A stretch of DNA of 64,000 bases from Nemertoderma westbladi (GCA_032718475.1 JAUCBJ010001930.1:1-64000); one strand, 5' to 3'; counted from the first letter of the stretch, positions 33,356 to 44,356 are shown. Notes: generated by a model not told the origin, from the sequence alone. Translations and numbers: made by a program.

Positions 33356-33541
33356 GTGACGAGGCCGCAAACCTTTCATTGTAAAGTTCCAGTATTCCCC
33401 GAATCAAACTCGCAGAGTTACCCATCGATGTTGGTAGGGATAGAGGCCCAAATGTTCTTAGTAGCTACCGGTGCATCTGTTACATCTATTGTATTTGGAT
33501 CTAATTTAGGTACCCAATTATATTCCTACGTTCACTCCTAA
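33356..33541 (+). CDS. Retropepsin-like exon, copy B1 (catalytic Asp replaced)
   Basis: Protein identical to 13054-13239, including FLVATGASV with Ala in place of the catalytic Asp. It follows an acceptor-like ttttctacag (ends 33355) and ends TAA where copy A has TGA. All four nucleotide differences between copies are silent, in contrast to the many changes and indels in the flanks. Coding status remains uncertain because no ATG or partner exon is seen. Confidence 0.45.
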   Translation: MTRPQTFHCKVPVFPESNSQSYPSMLVGIEAQMFLVATGASVTSIVFGSNLGTQLYSYVHS

Positions 33542-33655
33542 GGCGCTCCACTCCCCTAAGCACTGTAGCTGCTGCATTCGGTATTACAGTCAGCCAAACC
33601 CAGAAAGTATTAAAGGCCCCAAAATGTTGAAGTTTGTGTCATTAAATTGAATTAT

Positions 33656-34376
33656 TAATTGAAATAGAAGCTTGAAAATCCAATAATAAAGAGTTAATTG
33701 TATTTATTTATGAATCAAGCACGTTAAGTGAAAACCTTACCGGTAGGTATCTGAGCGCCAAAGCATGTAAAAAACTAAAAAGCAACAAGACCTAGACGTT
33801 GCATGCAATCAGTGATCAGCTGACGGCAGCCTGCTGATCGGTAGATTTCGCCCCGCAACTGAAGGCATTCTCAGGTGGCCAAGCCAGGAAATATCGAGAG
33901 AGATTCCCAAAGGGGGACGGAACAGGTAACGAAATGAAGAAATGTCTGTACTGTAACTGTATTGTCCTATTGTAAGGGGGAATATGTTGGACACACCAAC
34001 CAACACTTGTTTGAACGCGTTAGACAGCACCAGGGTGGAACAGCCAATGATGGGAGCAAACATGGTAAGACTGTGCACAACCACATTGTGACACACCGCG
34101 GCGAGCCCAATACACATTGGCTGACTGACTGGCGTGAATTGTGTAAACATTTCACTGTAATTGCTAGACACCCGTTGCGGCCAGTCTTGCAAAAGTTTGA
34201 AATGTATTACATCCAAACACACAAGCCGGTTATCAACAAGCAGAAACGTGACTGACGCAAGTTTACAGTGCTGCTTCCCAGTGGTTAGTTACAGTACATG
34301 CATTTCTTCATTTCGTTACCTGTTCCGTCCCCTTTTTGGAATCTATCTTGATAATTCCTGGCTTGGCCTACTGAGA
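33656..34376. mobile_element. Collapsed Penelope-like element, copy B1 (right end cut)
   Basis: Left arm (about 33690-33958) matches 13385-13660. It is joined directly to right-arm sequence from about 33974, so the centre of the palindrome present in copy A, about 600 bp excluding the Foldback insert, is gone. The right arm stops at about 34376 where LINE C begins. A 20-base match to the next arm bases (gagaatgccttcagttgcgg) reappears at 39624. Confidence 0.7.
33962..34255 (+). pseudogene. Penelope-like GIY-YIG endonuclease fragment, copy B1
   Basis: Reads KGEYVGHTNQHLFERVRQHQ, NHIVTHRGEP, EMYYIQTHKPVINKQKRD and stops at 34253-34255. It starts within the GIY-YIG domain, lacking the VVY half because of the palindrome collapse. 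More than 90 codons stay open. No start codon or reverse transcriptase. Confidence 0.7.
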
Positions 34377-34576
34377 AGCTTTAAGAACCCCACTACTATG
34401 AAGAAGATCTGGTACTGCTATACTGCTTACCGGTAATGGTTTAATGGCCTAACCCCTGTTTTACTCTGGCAATAGTCTGACTCACAAATATTTAAAGCTA
34501 CCGTATACAACAACAACTGACAACTGAGTGTCGGTGTCACAGTGAAAACTACATCGAATAATCATACAGTTTTGCA

Positions 34577-35332
34577 ATGCCGCGCCCACGATCTGGTAAC
34601 AGAAATACTGGACCATCCCCGCATCCGGCAAACGGTGATGATACAGATTGTGAACAGGGTGGAACCGACTACTCGGGAAATTCATCGATTGAAACCCTAA
34701 TCGCTGAACTTAGTAGAGAATTCAAAAGGGAGATTTCGGTATTGAACGACAAAATCGATAAACTAACTAACCTTACTGAGGAAGTCGCTGAAGTGAAATA
34801 CGAGAATACTATCCTTAAAGAAGAGCTTCAAACTCTTAAAAAATCTCATGAGGACCTCGAACAATACACTCGACTCAATACCATACTTCTACACGGACTT
34901 AAAGAGGACCGACCGGTTAGCGAAACAGCTAATGACCGACAATTTGTCGAGAAGCTTTTATCGCACTCAAGGTATGGCATCACAACAGGCCAGATCGACA
35001 TCGTCCACCGTGTGGGAGCTAAACGAGACAATCGCAACCGACCCGTAATTATACGATTTATCGGACACGCCCAAAGGAACCAACTGCTCTACGTCCCCAA
35101 GAAAGACCACCCGGAACAAATGAAGGGGCTCTACTTCACAGAGAACCTGATCCCACAGCGCGCTGCCATTCTCAATAAGGCGACGGACGCCAAGAGAAAA
35201 CAACTGCTCCACTCCGCATACTCCCGAAATGGAAACGTATATGTCAAATACGACAGAGCGACCCCAGCAAAGCAGATCCCAACCGTGGACGCCTTAAATA
35301 ATCTGCTGAAATCGACTACTATTACAAAGTAG
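34577..35332 (+). CDS. LINE C ORF1 protein (coiled coil plus RRM-like, 251 aa)
   Basis: Likely an RNA-binding chaperone that packages the LINE RNA. ATG at 34577. Residues 1-40 are polar and disordered. About 45-110 form a coiled coil (IAELSREFKREISVLNDKID and KYENTILKEELQTLKKSHED), then NTILLHGLKE, IDIVHRVGAKRD, RPVIIRFIGHAQRNQLL, an RRM-type core as in L1-like ORF1 proteins, with a basic C-terminal part. The frame is intact and the length is normal for the class. Confidence 0.85.
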   Translation: MPRPRSGNRNTGPSPHPANGDDTDCEQGGTDYSGNSSIETLIAELSREFKREISVLNDKIDKLTNLTEEVAEVKYENTILKEELQTLKKSHEDLEQYTRLNTILLHGLKEDRPVSETANDRQFVEKLLSHSRYGITTGQIDIVHRVGAKRDNRNRPVIIRFIGHAQRNQLLYVPKKDHPEQMKGLYFTENLIPQRAAILNKATDAKRKQLLHSAYSRNGNVYVKYDRATPAKQIPTVDALNNLLKSTTITK

Positions 35333-35922
35333 CTCCAGAAAGATCGAGAATCGGAATGTATCGCAACCCTTTTTCACGGCTTTCTGTAACTAAAATGTGT
35401 CAGCATTACACTATGATTTAAATATTACTTAATAAATATAATTTAGTATATACAGATATTTGAACGGTGTTTTTGGCTTTTTAGTATATACCTACTAAGT
35501 TTACAATATCAAACTAAGTAACTAAATGTGTCGGCATTACACTATGATTAAAATAAAAAATATACTAAATACGTATAATGTGTATATGAATGGTGTATAT
35601 GGTATTCTAGTATACCTGCTAAGTTCTCACTAACAAACAGTAATTAAATGTATTAGCATTACTTAATATAATCCTACTAAGCAAACATGCGTAATATAGG
35701 TAGCTTTGAACACAATTTTTTTTATTTTGCTAGATTAGACTATCTGTCAGTGTTATAAATTTTTTATATTGGGCTATTGACTAATGGTAACCGGTATTTT
35801 GTATACAATATAGCATAGAGGTATATCTGTCTATGCTACATATAATAGATTTTTAGCTTAATAGTACGTATATATACATATTAGATAGGTATTGAACATT
35901 TTTTTTTTTAGGATGGAACCTT
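35333..35922 (+). other. LINE C linker with ~130-bp direct repeats
   Basis: Two and a half copies of a unit starting actaaatgtgtcagcattac (about 35387, 35521 and 35645) with intervening ttagtatatac-like blocks. It ends in a pyrimidine tract and AG (35902-35911) just before the PHD reading frame. It may act as an internal ribosome-entry or reinitiation region; no proof. Confidence 0.6.
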
Positions 35923-38900
35923 ATGTACCAAGGCAGTCACCCTTCGTGCGATTTTTGCTTCTCCCAAATAAATATTACTGAGAAACAATTTAACTGTACC
36001 CTTTGTCGCAATATATACCACGTACCCTGCGGAACACACTTAAGCACCTCTGATATACTAAACGGAAATACAACAGACAATAATTACTGTATATTCTGCA
36101 ACCTATAAATTTTCCCTTTTGCTGTAGTTCCAGACAATGACACTGACATATTTAACCAGGACTCGAACACAGACGACAGTTCTCTACCAACAGACTATAC
36201 TGAGACAAACAACATATTTGAAGACATAGACCCGGACCAAAATATAAACTCAAATAACACAGACGGTACATACTTTACAGAACAGAAATTTAATGATGCT
36301 ACATTCAAAAAATCACTACTGGTATACCACATAAACTGTAGGAGCCTAAATAAAAACCTGACATCGACCATCGACTATCTCAACTTACTCGACAAACGGT
36401 TTGATGTAATTACCTTTACAGAGACTTTTTTGACAGACGAAACTGACCTAACTACTTTAAATATAGACGGATACTCGCAACCATTAGTAGACAACAGACA
36501 GTATGGAAAACGGAGCCGTGGTGGAACTGCCATTTACGTAAAAAACGGACTAGAATACACCTGCCATACGGACATAAACATTGAACGTTGCGAATCTTCC
36601 TGGGTCAGTGTTTCCCAATCTAAACAAAGTAACAGAAAACCCATTTTAATTGGTACCATATATCGACCCGAATCATACAAATTATCAGATTTTTTGGAAA
36701 ATTTAAACTGTACATTAGATGAAATTTCAAATAAAAATATAGATTCAATTATAACCGGTGATTTCAACATTGACCTTCTACGAAAACAAAACACTAACAG
36801 TAGTACATATCTTCAAACACTCGAATCCAATTCATTTGAACAACTGATTAAAGTAGCCACTAGAATTACGCTCCACTCAAAAACCTTGATTGATCATATC
36901 TTTACCAATATAAAGGATAAAACCTTAACTCCGGGTGTTTTTCAAGCAGAAGTAGGGACAACCGATCACTTAGGAACCTTCATATCAATACAAAACACAG
37001 CATGTTTTTTTAATCCACCGGAATCCCGCTTCAAATACGACATTTCAAAATTCGACAAAAAACTATTTTTAAGCGATCTAACTAAGACAAACAGCTGGAC
37101 ATATAAAAACGAAAAAAATGAAGACAAATTCAACCAATTTTATGAAGACTTTAAAAAAATTGCAAATTTTCATCTTCCAAAAAAGAAAATAAACAAGGAC
37201 GAAATACCTAGGAAACCTTGGATGACCGAAGGTCTAATTAAATCTATTAAAACTAAAAATAAAATGTACGTATCCGTTACAAAAAATATGACCGAAGAAA
37301 AACTAACTCAATATAAAAAATATAGAAATAAACTGACTAAAACACTCAGACAGGCTGAAAAATCATTTTACGAAAACGAATTTGAAAAAAACAAATCAAA
37401 CATAAGAAAGACATGGCAGACTATCAACACCGCATTAAAAAAATCAACTGCAAAAAAATCCCCTAAAAAAATTATTATTGACGAAAATGGAAAGAAAAGG
37501 GAAATTACTGACCCAGAGAAGATATGCAACGTATTCAACAATCACTTTGCTACTGTAGGATCCAGACTAGCAAAAGATCTACCAACAACAAATCGTAACC
37601 CAACTAGATATATTAACCATTGTAAACCCAACTCCTTTTCACTCGTAGAAACGACAAATACCGAAACTATTTACAATATACTTGATCTTGACAACTCTCG
37701 ATCCAACAACGACAGTTTCCCTATTAAATTAATTAAAACAGCAGCGTATGATCTCGCAGCGCACCTAACCTACCTAATTAATCTATCAGTTAAGCATGGC
37801 TTTTTTCCCTCTAATCTAAAATCAGCAAAAATCATACCTGTATTTAAATCTGGCGATCCCACTGATAAAAACAACTATAGGCCTATATCATTATTACCTG
37901 TATTTAGCAAGCTTTTTGAACGAGTAATCAACAATCAACTACTATCCTACTTAAACAAAAATTCAATACTATCAGACAGCCAGTACGGTTTTAGAACACA
38001 CTCCACTACGACAGACGCCATACTCACGGTAACTGAGAGACTACTACAGATACTAGACTCACAGGAATATGCTTGTCTAGTGCTTAAGAAAGCATTTGAT
38101 ACACTACAACACCAAATACTATTGGACAAACTAGACTGCTATGGCATACGAGGCATCCCACACAAACTGCTGACTAGCTACTTACACAAGAGAACACATA
38201 CCGTTGCTATAGGCAACTCTACTTCAGAATCAATACATGCTTCCTGCGGTACCCCACAGGGAGCAATACTGAGCGCAACACTGTTCCTACTGTACATAAA
38301 TGACCTACCAAATTGTACTTCACTACTAACAACACTATTTGCGGACGACACGAATCTACTTTATTATCACTCAAACCCTGACACATTACAAGACAATATC
38401 ACTACTGAACTTAGTAAACTTGATCAGTGGCTCACTGACAACCAACTATCACTAAACCTTAAAAAAACAGAACACTTAATTATCACAAATAAAAAACACG
38501 CCAACATTGCAAATATAAAAATACGACAAACTCCTATTAAAAAAGTAATTCACACAAAATTTCTTGGAATATGGACAGACAATGAACTAACATGGAAAAA
38601 TCACTGTGCCTACGTGCTTAAAAAAATTTCAAAATCTATAGGTATTTTCTTTAAACTTCGCTACATTCTACCACTACACATACTTAAACTACTCTACCAC
38701 TCCCTTATACAACCATACATTACATACGGGATAGTGATCTGGGGAAATGCTCAACCTGCACACATTAACCCAATTAAAATTAAAGTTAACAAACTTATCA
38801 GAGCAGTTACTTTCAGTCACTACCAAAAACACGCACCACCACTTTACAAACAACTTAACATACTTCCGATCGAACAACTACACCGACTCGAAACCGCAAA

Positions 38901-39168
38901 ATTAATGTGGGAAATCAACCACGGAAAGAAACAACCTTTTATTACCTCACTGTTTAAACAAATATCCACTATACATACATATAACACACGGTCAGCCTCA
39001 AGTAAAAACTGTTTTATTCCACGTATACGTTTACAACACGCACAAAAATCACTAAAATATCACGGTGCCATTGTCTGGAACTCGTTAGACAACAGTCTAA
39101 AACAATGCAAATCTAAAATATCACTCGCACACAAATTAAAAATTCAATTAATTTCTGAACTAAACTAA
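35923..39168 (+). pseudogene. LINE C ORF2: PHD finger, APE endonuclease, reverse transcriptase (one nonsense codon; RT motif A defective)
   Basis: One continuous frame interrupted only by TAA at 36106-36108. The N-terminal PHD-like finger (CDFCFSQ, CTLCRNIYHVPC, YCIFC) is followed by an acidic linker, then the endonuclease from about 36315 (HINCRSLNKN, TETFL, ITGDFNIDLL, TTDHLG), then RT (IIPVFKSGDPTDKNNYRPIS, QYGFR, CGTPQGAILSATLF, FADDTNLL) and a CR1-type C-terminus (YGIVIWGNA, YNTRSAS). RT motif A reads CLVLKKAFDT where FLDLxKAFDT is usual. The two residues including the first catalytic Asp are missing, so the enzyme should be inactive even without the stop. Confidence 0.85.
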
Positions 39169-39175
39169 ATAAAAC

Positions 39176-39642
39176 ATCAATACTGAACATAAGGGTACTT
39201 AAGTAAGTAAACTAAATTAAATAACATAAATAAATAAATAAAATAAAATTTTACAGTAAAACAATAATCACTTGAATAACTAACTTCTTTATAAACACAA
39301 ACAAATACTATACACACATACTTTAATAACGTAGGGAAAGCAAAAACCGTATTATTTCTACCAAGGGTGACAGCCCAGCAACCCCCCCCCCCCCCCCCCC
39401 CTCCAAAAAGACCGCTGACGGAAGCCAACTACACTAGCTTAGGCTACAGTTGGCTTCTATCAGTGCATTGCATCATAACTCTAAAAGACGCCCCCTAACC
39501 CTAACCAAATTCATCAATACCTTTCTAAATATTACCAAAGTGGTGGCGGTTATATTACCGGTACAATAATGTGCGGTCTATTCGAGAAAGGAAATAATAA
39601 TAATAATCAGTTAATAATAATCAGAGAATGCCTTCAGTTGCG
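39176..39642. other. LINE C 3' flank: A-rich, poly-C, small inverted repeat
   Basis: A-rich sequence to about 39360, poly-C at about 39380-39401, and an inverted repeat gaagccaac/gttggcttc (39421-39457). The 20 bases at 39624-39643 match the Penelope right arm (gagaatgccttcagttgcgg), probably a junction scar. No gene. Confidence 0.6.
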
Positions 39643-39765
39643 GTCAGCCAAACCCAGAAGGTATTTAAGGCCTCAACTGCTGAGGTTTGTGTCATTAAAT
39701 TGAATTATATTGGTAATATTTAGACTGTCACATCTATACTTCAGTTAGTCCGAATTGTATTAAAT
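39643..39765 (+). promoter_or_regulatory. Intact zinc-finger promoter/5'UTR, copy B2
   Basis: TATA-like box tatttaag at 39662-39669, about 100 bp before the ATG, in a block (gtcagccaaacccagaagg) also found at 13290 and 33590. Continuous through cattaaattgaattatattgg, the pre-insertion site of the Penelope-like element in copy A. A start site near 39690-39700 would be expected; not shown. Confidence 0.5.
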
Positions 39766-41720
39766 ATGTCTTCGAATACTTTGAGCGACGCTGCTTGGGA
39801 TTTACTGGATCGTATCATGGCAGATGAAAGTGATTCTCAGTCCGGTGAGGAGGAACAAGATAAATGCGTCACTCCAGCAACTGTTAATAACGAAATCAGC
39901 AACACAAACAGCGGTATAAACGTTATCAGTTTTAAATCAGAAGCGGGAGCTATTTGCGGTACTTCTGAAGATAAATCTCGAAAGATCAAACAAGAGTTCT
40001 GTACAGATGAACAATATTCTAATAATCAAATCGACAACACAAGCAGCGGTATAAACGTTATCAGTTTTAAATCAGAAGCGGGAGCTATTTTCGGTACTTC
40101 TGAAGATAAATCTCGAGTTGTAAGACACGATTTCTGTATTGGGAAACCATCTCCTTGTGAAGTTATTGATAAGTCCGTTTTCAAATGTAAGCGAATTAAT
40201 CGCAAAGTAAATTTGAAGAATCGTAAACAATCATTGCATAAAGGTATCAAGTATAAATGTGAATCTTTCGACAAACAATTTAGAAACAAACTGAGTCTAA
40301 AGAGACACGTGAGATCAATTCACAAGCGTATCAAGTATAAATGCGTTTATTGCGATAAATTGTTCACACAGGAAGGAAATCTAAAGAAACACCTGGAATC
40401 AGTACATAAAGGTATCAAGTATAATTGCGGTTCTTGTGACAAACAATTTAGTGACAAACAGAGTCTGAAGAGACACATGGAATCAGTACATAAAGGTATC
40501 AAGTATAAATGCGTTTATTGAGATAAATTGTTCACACAGGAAGGAAATCTAAAGAAACACCTGGAATCAGTACATAAAGGTATCAAGTATAATTGCGGTT
40601 CTTGTGACAAACAATTTAGTGACAAACAGAGTCTGAAGAGACACATGGAATCAGTACATAAAGGTATCAAGTATAATTGCGGTTCTTGTGACAAACAATT
40701 TAGTGACAAACAGAGTCTGAAGAGACACATGGAATCAGTACATAAAGGCATCAAGTATAATTGCGGTTCTTGTGACAAACAATTCACTGACAAAGGATAT
40801 CTGAAGAAACACATGCAATCAGTACATAAAGGTATCAAGTATAATTGCGGTTCTTGTGACAAACAATTTAGTGACAAACAGAGTCTGAAGAGACACATGG
40901 AATCAGTACATAAAGGTATCAAGTATAATTGCAGTTCCTGTGACAAACAATTTAGTGACAAAGGACATCTGAAGAGACACATGGAATCAGTACATAAAGG
41001 TATCAAGTATAATTGCGCTTCTTGTGACAAACAATTTAGTGACAAACAGAGTCTGAAGAGACACATGGAATCAGTACATAAAGGCATCAAGTATTATTGC
41101 GGTTCTTGTGACAAACAATTTACTCAAAAAGGATATCTAAGGACCCACATGGAATGAGTACATAAAGGTATCATGTGTAAGTGCGGTTCTTGTGACAAAC
41201 AATTCAATGATAGAGGATATCTGAAGAAACACATGGAATCAGTACATAAAAGGCATCAAGTATATTGCGGTTCTTGTGACAAACAATTTAGTGACAAAGG
41301 ATATCTGAAGAAACCCATGGAATCAGTACATTAAGGTATCAAGTATAAGTGCGGTTCTTGTGACAAACAATTCAATGATAGAGGATATCTGAAGAAACAC
41401 ATGGAATCAGTACATAAAAGGCATCAAGTAATTGCGGTTCTTGTGACAAACAATTTAGTGACAAAGGATATCTGAAGAAACACATGGAATCAGTACATAT
41501 AGGTATCAAGTATAATTGTGGTTCTTGTGACAAACAATTTACTCAAAAAGGACATCTAAGGACCCACATGGAATCAGTACATAAAGGTATCAAGTATAAT
41601 TGCGGTTCTTGTGACAAACAATTTAGTGACAAAGGATATCTAAAGAAACACATGGAATCAGTACATAAAGGTATCAAGTATAATTGCGGTTCTTGTGACA
41701 AACAATTTAGTGACAAACAG

Positions 41721-42211
41721 ATTAATAAAAAGATAAGTTATTTTCGGTAAAATAAACTTATCATTCGAGGTTAAGACCCCTAGATCCCTTCCTATAATAA
41801 TTGTATAATAACAAACACCTCTAAAAATACAGCTTGCCAACACATTGTTACTATCAATAATCAAAAATCAGGGGCTAATAAAATGGCAGCTGGCTTTGAA
41901 ATTAATACTCCATATCTCAAGAACCTGTGGCCTAGTGGTTGAAGTCTCGGCTTCCACCTCGAGGTCTTCAGGTTCGAATCCGACATCACGCTGATGAGAC
42001 CCAGTAAGGTCGAAACGCGTACGTGGTTTGGAGAGATATGAGATATTAATTTCTAGAAAAAATACGCGATTCCTAAATTTGTACACTACCCGGTTAAAAA
42101 GTACGCATGTGATGGGATTAGTCCTACAATTGCGCCAATAAAAGATAAGTTATTTTCGGTAAAATAAACTTATCATTCGAGGTTAAGACCCCTAGATCCC
42201 TTCCTATAATA
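41721..42211 (+). mobile_element. Hammerhead-bearing SINE/retrozyme-like insertion with duplicated leader
   Basis: Target duplication agtgacaaac (41709-41718 and 42212-42221) within a zinc finger. A 74-bp block (agataagttattttcggtaa ... cctataata) occurs at both ends (about 41731-41803 and 42139-42211), about 408 bp apart, so the insert is 1.2 copies of a ~408-bp unit. The unit holds a tRNA-like promoter (box A tggcctagtggttg 41928-41941, box B ggttcgaatcc 41971-41981), a hammerhead ribozyme (41987-42025) and a leader that also forms the 5' end of LINE B (complement of 49560-49740). Non-coding. Confidence 0.7.
41987..42025 (+). ncRNA. Type I hammerhead ribozyme A
   Basis: Core CTGATGA (41991-41997), stem II GACC/GGTC closing loop CAGTAA, then GAAA (42012-42015). 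A very short stem III (A-U, C-G) leads to cleavage triplet GTA (42019-42021). Stem I is CACG (41987-41990) with CGTG (42022-42025). All invariant core bases are present. Predicted cleavage falls after 42021. The minimal stem III matches hammerheads of Penelope-like elements and retrozymes, which often work as dimers. Confidence 0.75.
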
Positions 42212-42435
42212 AGTGACAAACGAGTCTGAAGAGACACATGGAATCAGTACATAAGGTATCAAGTATAATTGCGGTTCTTGTGACAAACAATTTAGTGACA
42301 AACAGAGTCTGAAGAAACACATGGAATCAATACATAAAGGTATCAAGTATAATTGCGGTTCTTGTGACAAACAATTTAGTGACAAAGGGAATCTAAAGAA
42401 ACACAAACACTCAGTTCACAAAGATACCAATTAAG

Positions 42436-43319
42436 GCTCCTGGTGGTGGAATCTTTAAAATACCGACATCAATCCCGTTTTATCAACAAAAATATCAATC
42501 CCGTTTTATCAACAAAAATAAACTGCGGTACCTCGTCTGTCGGTCTGTTCATCCCTTTACTTACAAACTATATATGCGTGCACTTTGTTATCTTAAACTG
42601 ACAGTGTATTATATGATTATTTTCACCATGTGTCGTGCAATAGTTATAAGTCAATTTTCTTGGAATAACAATTTTCATTTTCAAATTAATAATGTGTAAT
42701 TGTGTAATTTACCTATTTTAAATAAAAAGTTATTAAATTAATTAAAATTAAAATGGCAGTAATTTTTGTGGATTCGATGGCACTGAATACAAAAAATGTT
42801 TCCGTGAAATTCGGATTAAGATTGAGGGAGTAGTAATGTTTATAGTGAAATTTTTATTCCGCCGTCTGCCACTAAGGGAAGGCGATTAATTTTATAATCT
42901 TTGTATTGAGACTATTTGGCCTTCCATATGCAGTAGTGAATGACTATGATAAAATCGTTATATTAACTTCTAACCCAAATTGACAGCTATAAAAACAGTT
43001 CACGGGGGTAATACAAAACAATGATAATTGGAAATGCGCCCCCTGGGAAACGAAAAAAATAAGTAGTGCAAATTTATGTGCAAACTTTTAACATTTATGT
43101 CTAAGGCCGGTTACATACACATACAGTAGTGTCGTTATTCAGGTAGGTAGGCCATACTCCCCCCCCCCCCCCCCCCCAAATTATTCTTCTAATGTTAATG
43201 AGATTGCATAAAGTTTGAAACAGTAATAGTTTCTTACAGTTTCAAATACTGAGGCCTAAGCATTTAGCATGACAATAATCTCCTATCTCATCTGGACCAA
43301 TCAGTAAACAGTATTCGCC
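42436..43319. other. 3' flank of zinc-finger copy B2; no gene
   Basis: Counterpart of 19231-20427, with a 24-bp local duplication (caatcccgttttatcaacaa, about 42470-42515) and a poly-C run at about 43160-43177. No coding region supported. Confidence 0.6.
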
Positions 43320-44001
43320 TACGCATATGCATACGGTGCGCGTATGTCAAATCGGCCAATGTTACGGTAACTGGATTGTGTGGCTGCGCGCCGTACTGTA
43401 AACATGCACTTGCGCATTATTCGAGCTTGCGTATTCATTAAAAGCTGTGTTATCGGATGCCTCCCGTTATGCGCTCCTATCACAGAGTGGGAGGGGAGCC
43501 AATTTACCAATATTAGCCAGAACAAACACCGGCTAGTAAGGGAACTCATTAGTTCTCTTGCAGAAAGCCGATTCATCTCATTCGTTTTTCCGTTTACCAA
43601 TTCACAGTTGAGTCAGTTGATTGCTAGCTACTGTAAGCCGAACCCTGCAAAGGGCTGCAGTTGGCACTTTACATCCATACAGTGTGCATCGTTTTGTACC
43701 TCATAGTCTAACGGTTGTCACTGAAGGTTACTGGTCAGCGCAATATAACCATCTAACAATATGGATCATATCAGTAGAACTAAACTTTATAGACTCTTAT
43801 TCACCGGGCCTACGTCCAGACAGTCACCATAGATACTACTACAATCGGCATGCTGCATTGCAGCTGCATTATATTTATATATATATATATACATTACATT
43901 ATTACTTTGGTCTTTATATATATATTACATATATATTAAGAATGCTGTGCCGGATTGTCCACGAAATTGCGCCGCCACAACTCCCTATCACCCATGACAT
44001 A

Positions 44002-44356
44002 TATAATATAATTAAATATAATAATATAGACTACTAAGTAAAACCTCACCATGCAAATATCAGCCCCCCCCCCCCCCCCCCCCCCCCCACCTACCTATTA
44101 ATGGAACATCTACTCTACCCTTCTGTAAATCAACTCCGCCTGGTAATCCACACATACAAAGCATCGCTTGTGCGCAGCGCAAGCCTTGGAGGATCCCAAG
44201 ATCAAATATTTTGGTGAAAATATGTAATATAATTTATGTTGCTTTCATTATTATAAATATACGATAGAAAAGATTCAAAGATAGAAATTAATGACTGTTA
44301 TGACACGAGTTGTTGACTTATAATGATATTATTATATATCTATTTTAATTATATAT
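44002..44356. other. No recognisable gene; 27-bp class poly-C
   Basis: Poly-C run at about 44065-44089 followed by AT-rich sequence up to the end of LINE B. Nothing else supported. Confidence 0.6.

Larger units (their letters stand above)
31305..34376 (+). repeat. Segmental duplication copy B1
   Basis: Collinear with copy A from the last 42 bp of the BEL-like LTR (31305-31346), through the zinc-finger fragment, retropepsin-like exon and zinc-finger promoter block, into a collapsed Penelope-like element. It carries a private RTE insertion (31462-31984) and about 140 extra bases near 32250. It breaks off in the Penelope right arm at about 34376, where LINE C begins. Confidence 0.85.
34377..39175 (+). 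mobile_element. CR1-like non-LTR retrotransposon LINE C (near full length)
   Basis: Order: 5'UTR (about 200 bp), ORF1 (34577-35332), a 590-bp linker with ~130-bp direct repeats, ORF2 with PHD finger, endonuclease and RT (35923-39168), and an A-rich 3' end. The 5' edge is the break in the Penelope arm at about 34376. The 3' edge is unclear (about 39175-39400). ORF1 is intact and ORF2 has one nonsense codon, so it is fairly young. It separates duplication pieces B1 and B2. Confidence 0.85.
39766..42435 (+). pseudogene. C2H2 zinc-finger gene, copy B2 (nonsense codons, SINE-like insertion)
   Basis: Same ATG and acidic start as copy A, but only two ~45-aa N-terminal repeats (FKSE twice, IKQE once). 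About 20 fingers of 28 aa (CGSCDKQF, linker HKGIKY) follow. One frame runs 39766-41157 with a single stop, TGA at 40519-40521, where a finger Cys codon TGC became TGA. The next stop is TGA at 41155-41157 (Ser TCA). Further breaks occur at 41249 and 41331, and a 491-bp insertion at 41721-42211. Fingers resume at 42214 and end HSVHKDTN, stop at 42433-42435. The first 251 codons could still be translated. Confidence 0.75.
39643..44001 (+). repeat. Segmental duplication copy B2 (zinc-finger gene with empty Penelope site)
   Basis: Matches copy A from the promoter block (13293-13354) directly to 16012 onward, without the Penelope insertion, through the array and 3' flank, ending inside the minus-strand LINE 3' end (gccgccacaactccctatca, about 43970-44001). 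Confidence 0.9.

Noticed and set aside
39492-39505. Telomere-like ccctaaccctaacc
   Set aside because: Only two repeats; too short to call an interstitial telomere.
40515-41090. Long minus-strand ORF across the zinc-finger array (Cys/Leu-rich repeats)
   Set aside because: It is the antisense shadow of the 84-bp finger repeat, open only because the unit length is a multiple of three. Same for 17954-18205, 18778-18978 and 42173-42406.
41928-41990. A functional tRNA gene
   Set aside because: Box A and box B are present, but acceptor and T stems do not pair and the sequence sits inside a SINE-like insertion, so it is a tRNA-derived promoter.
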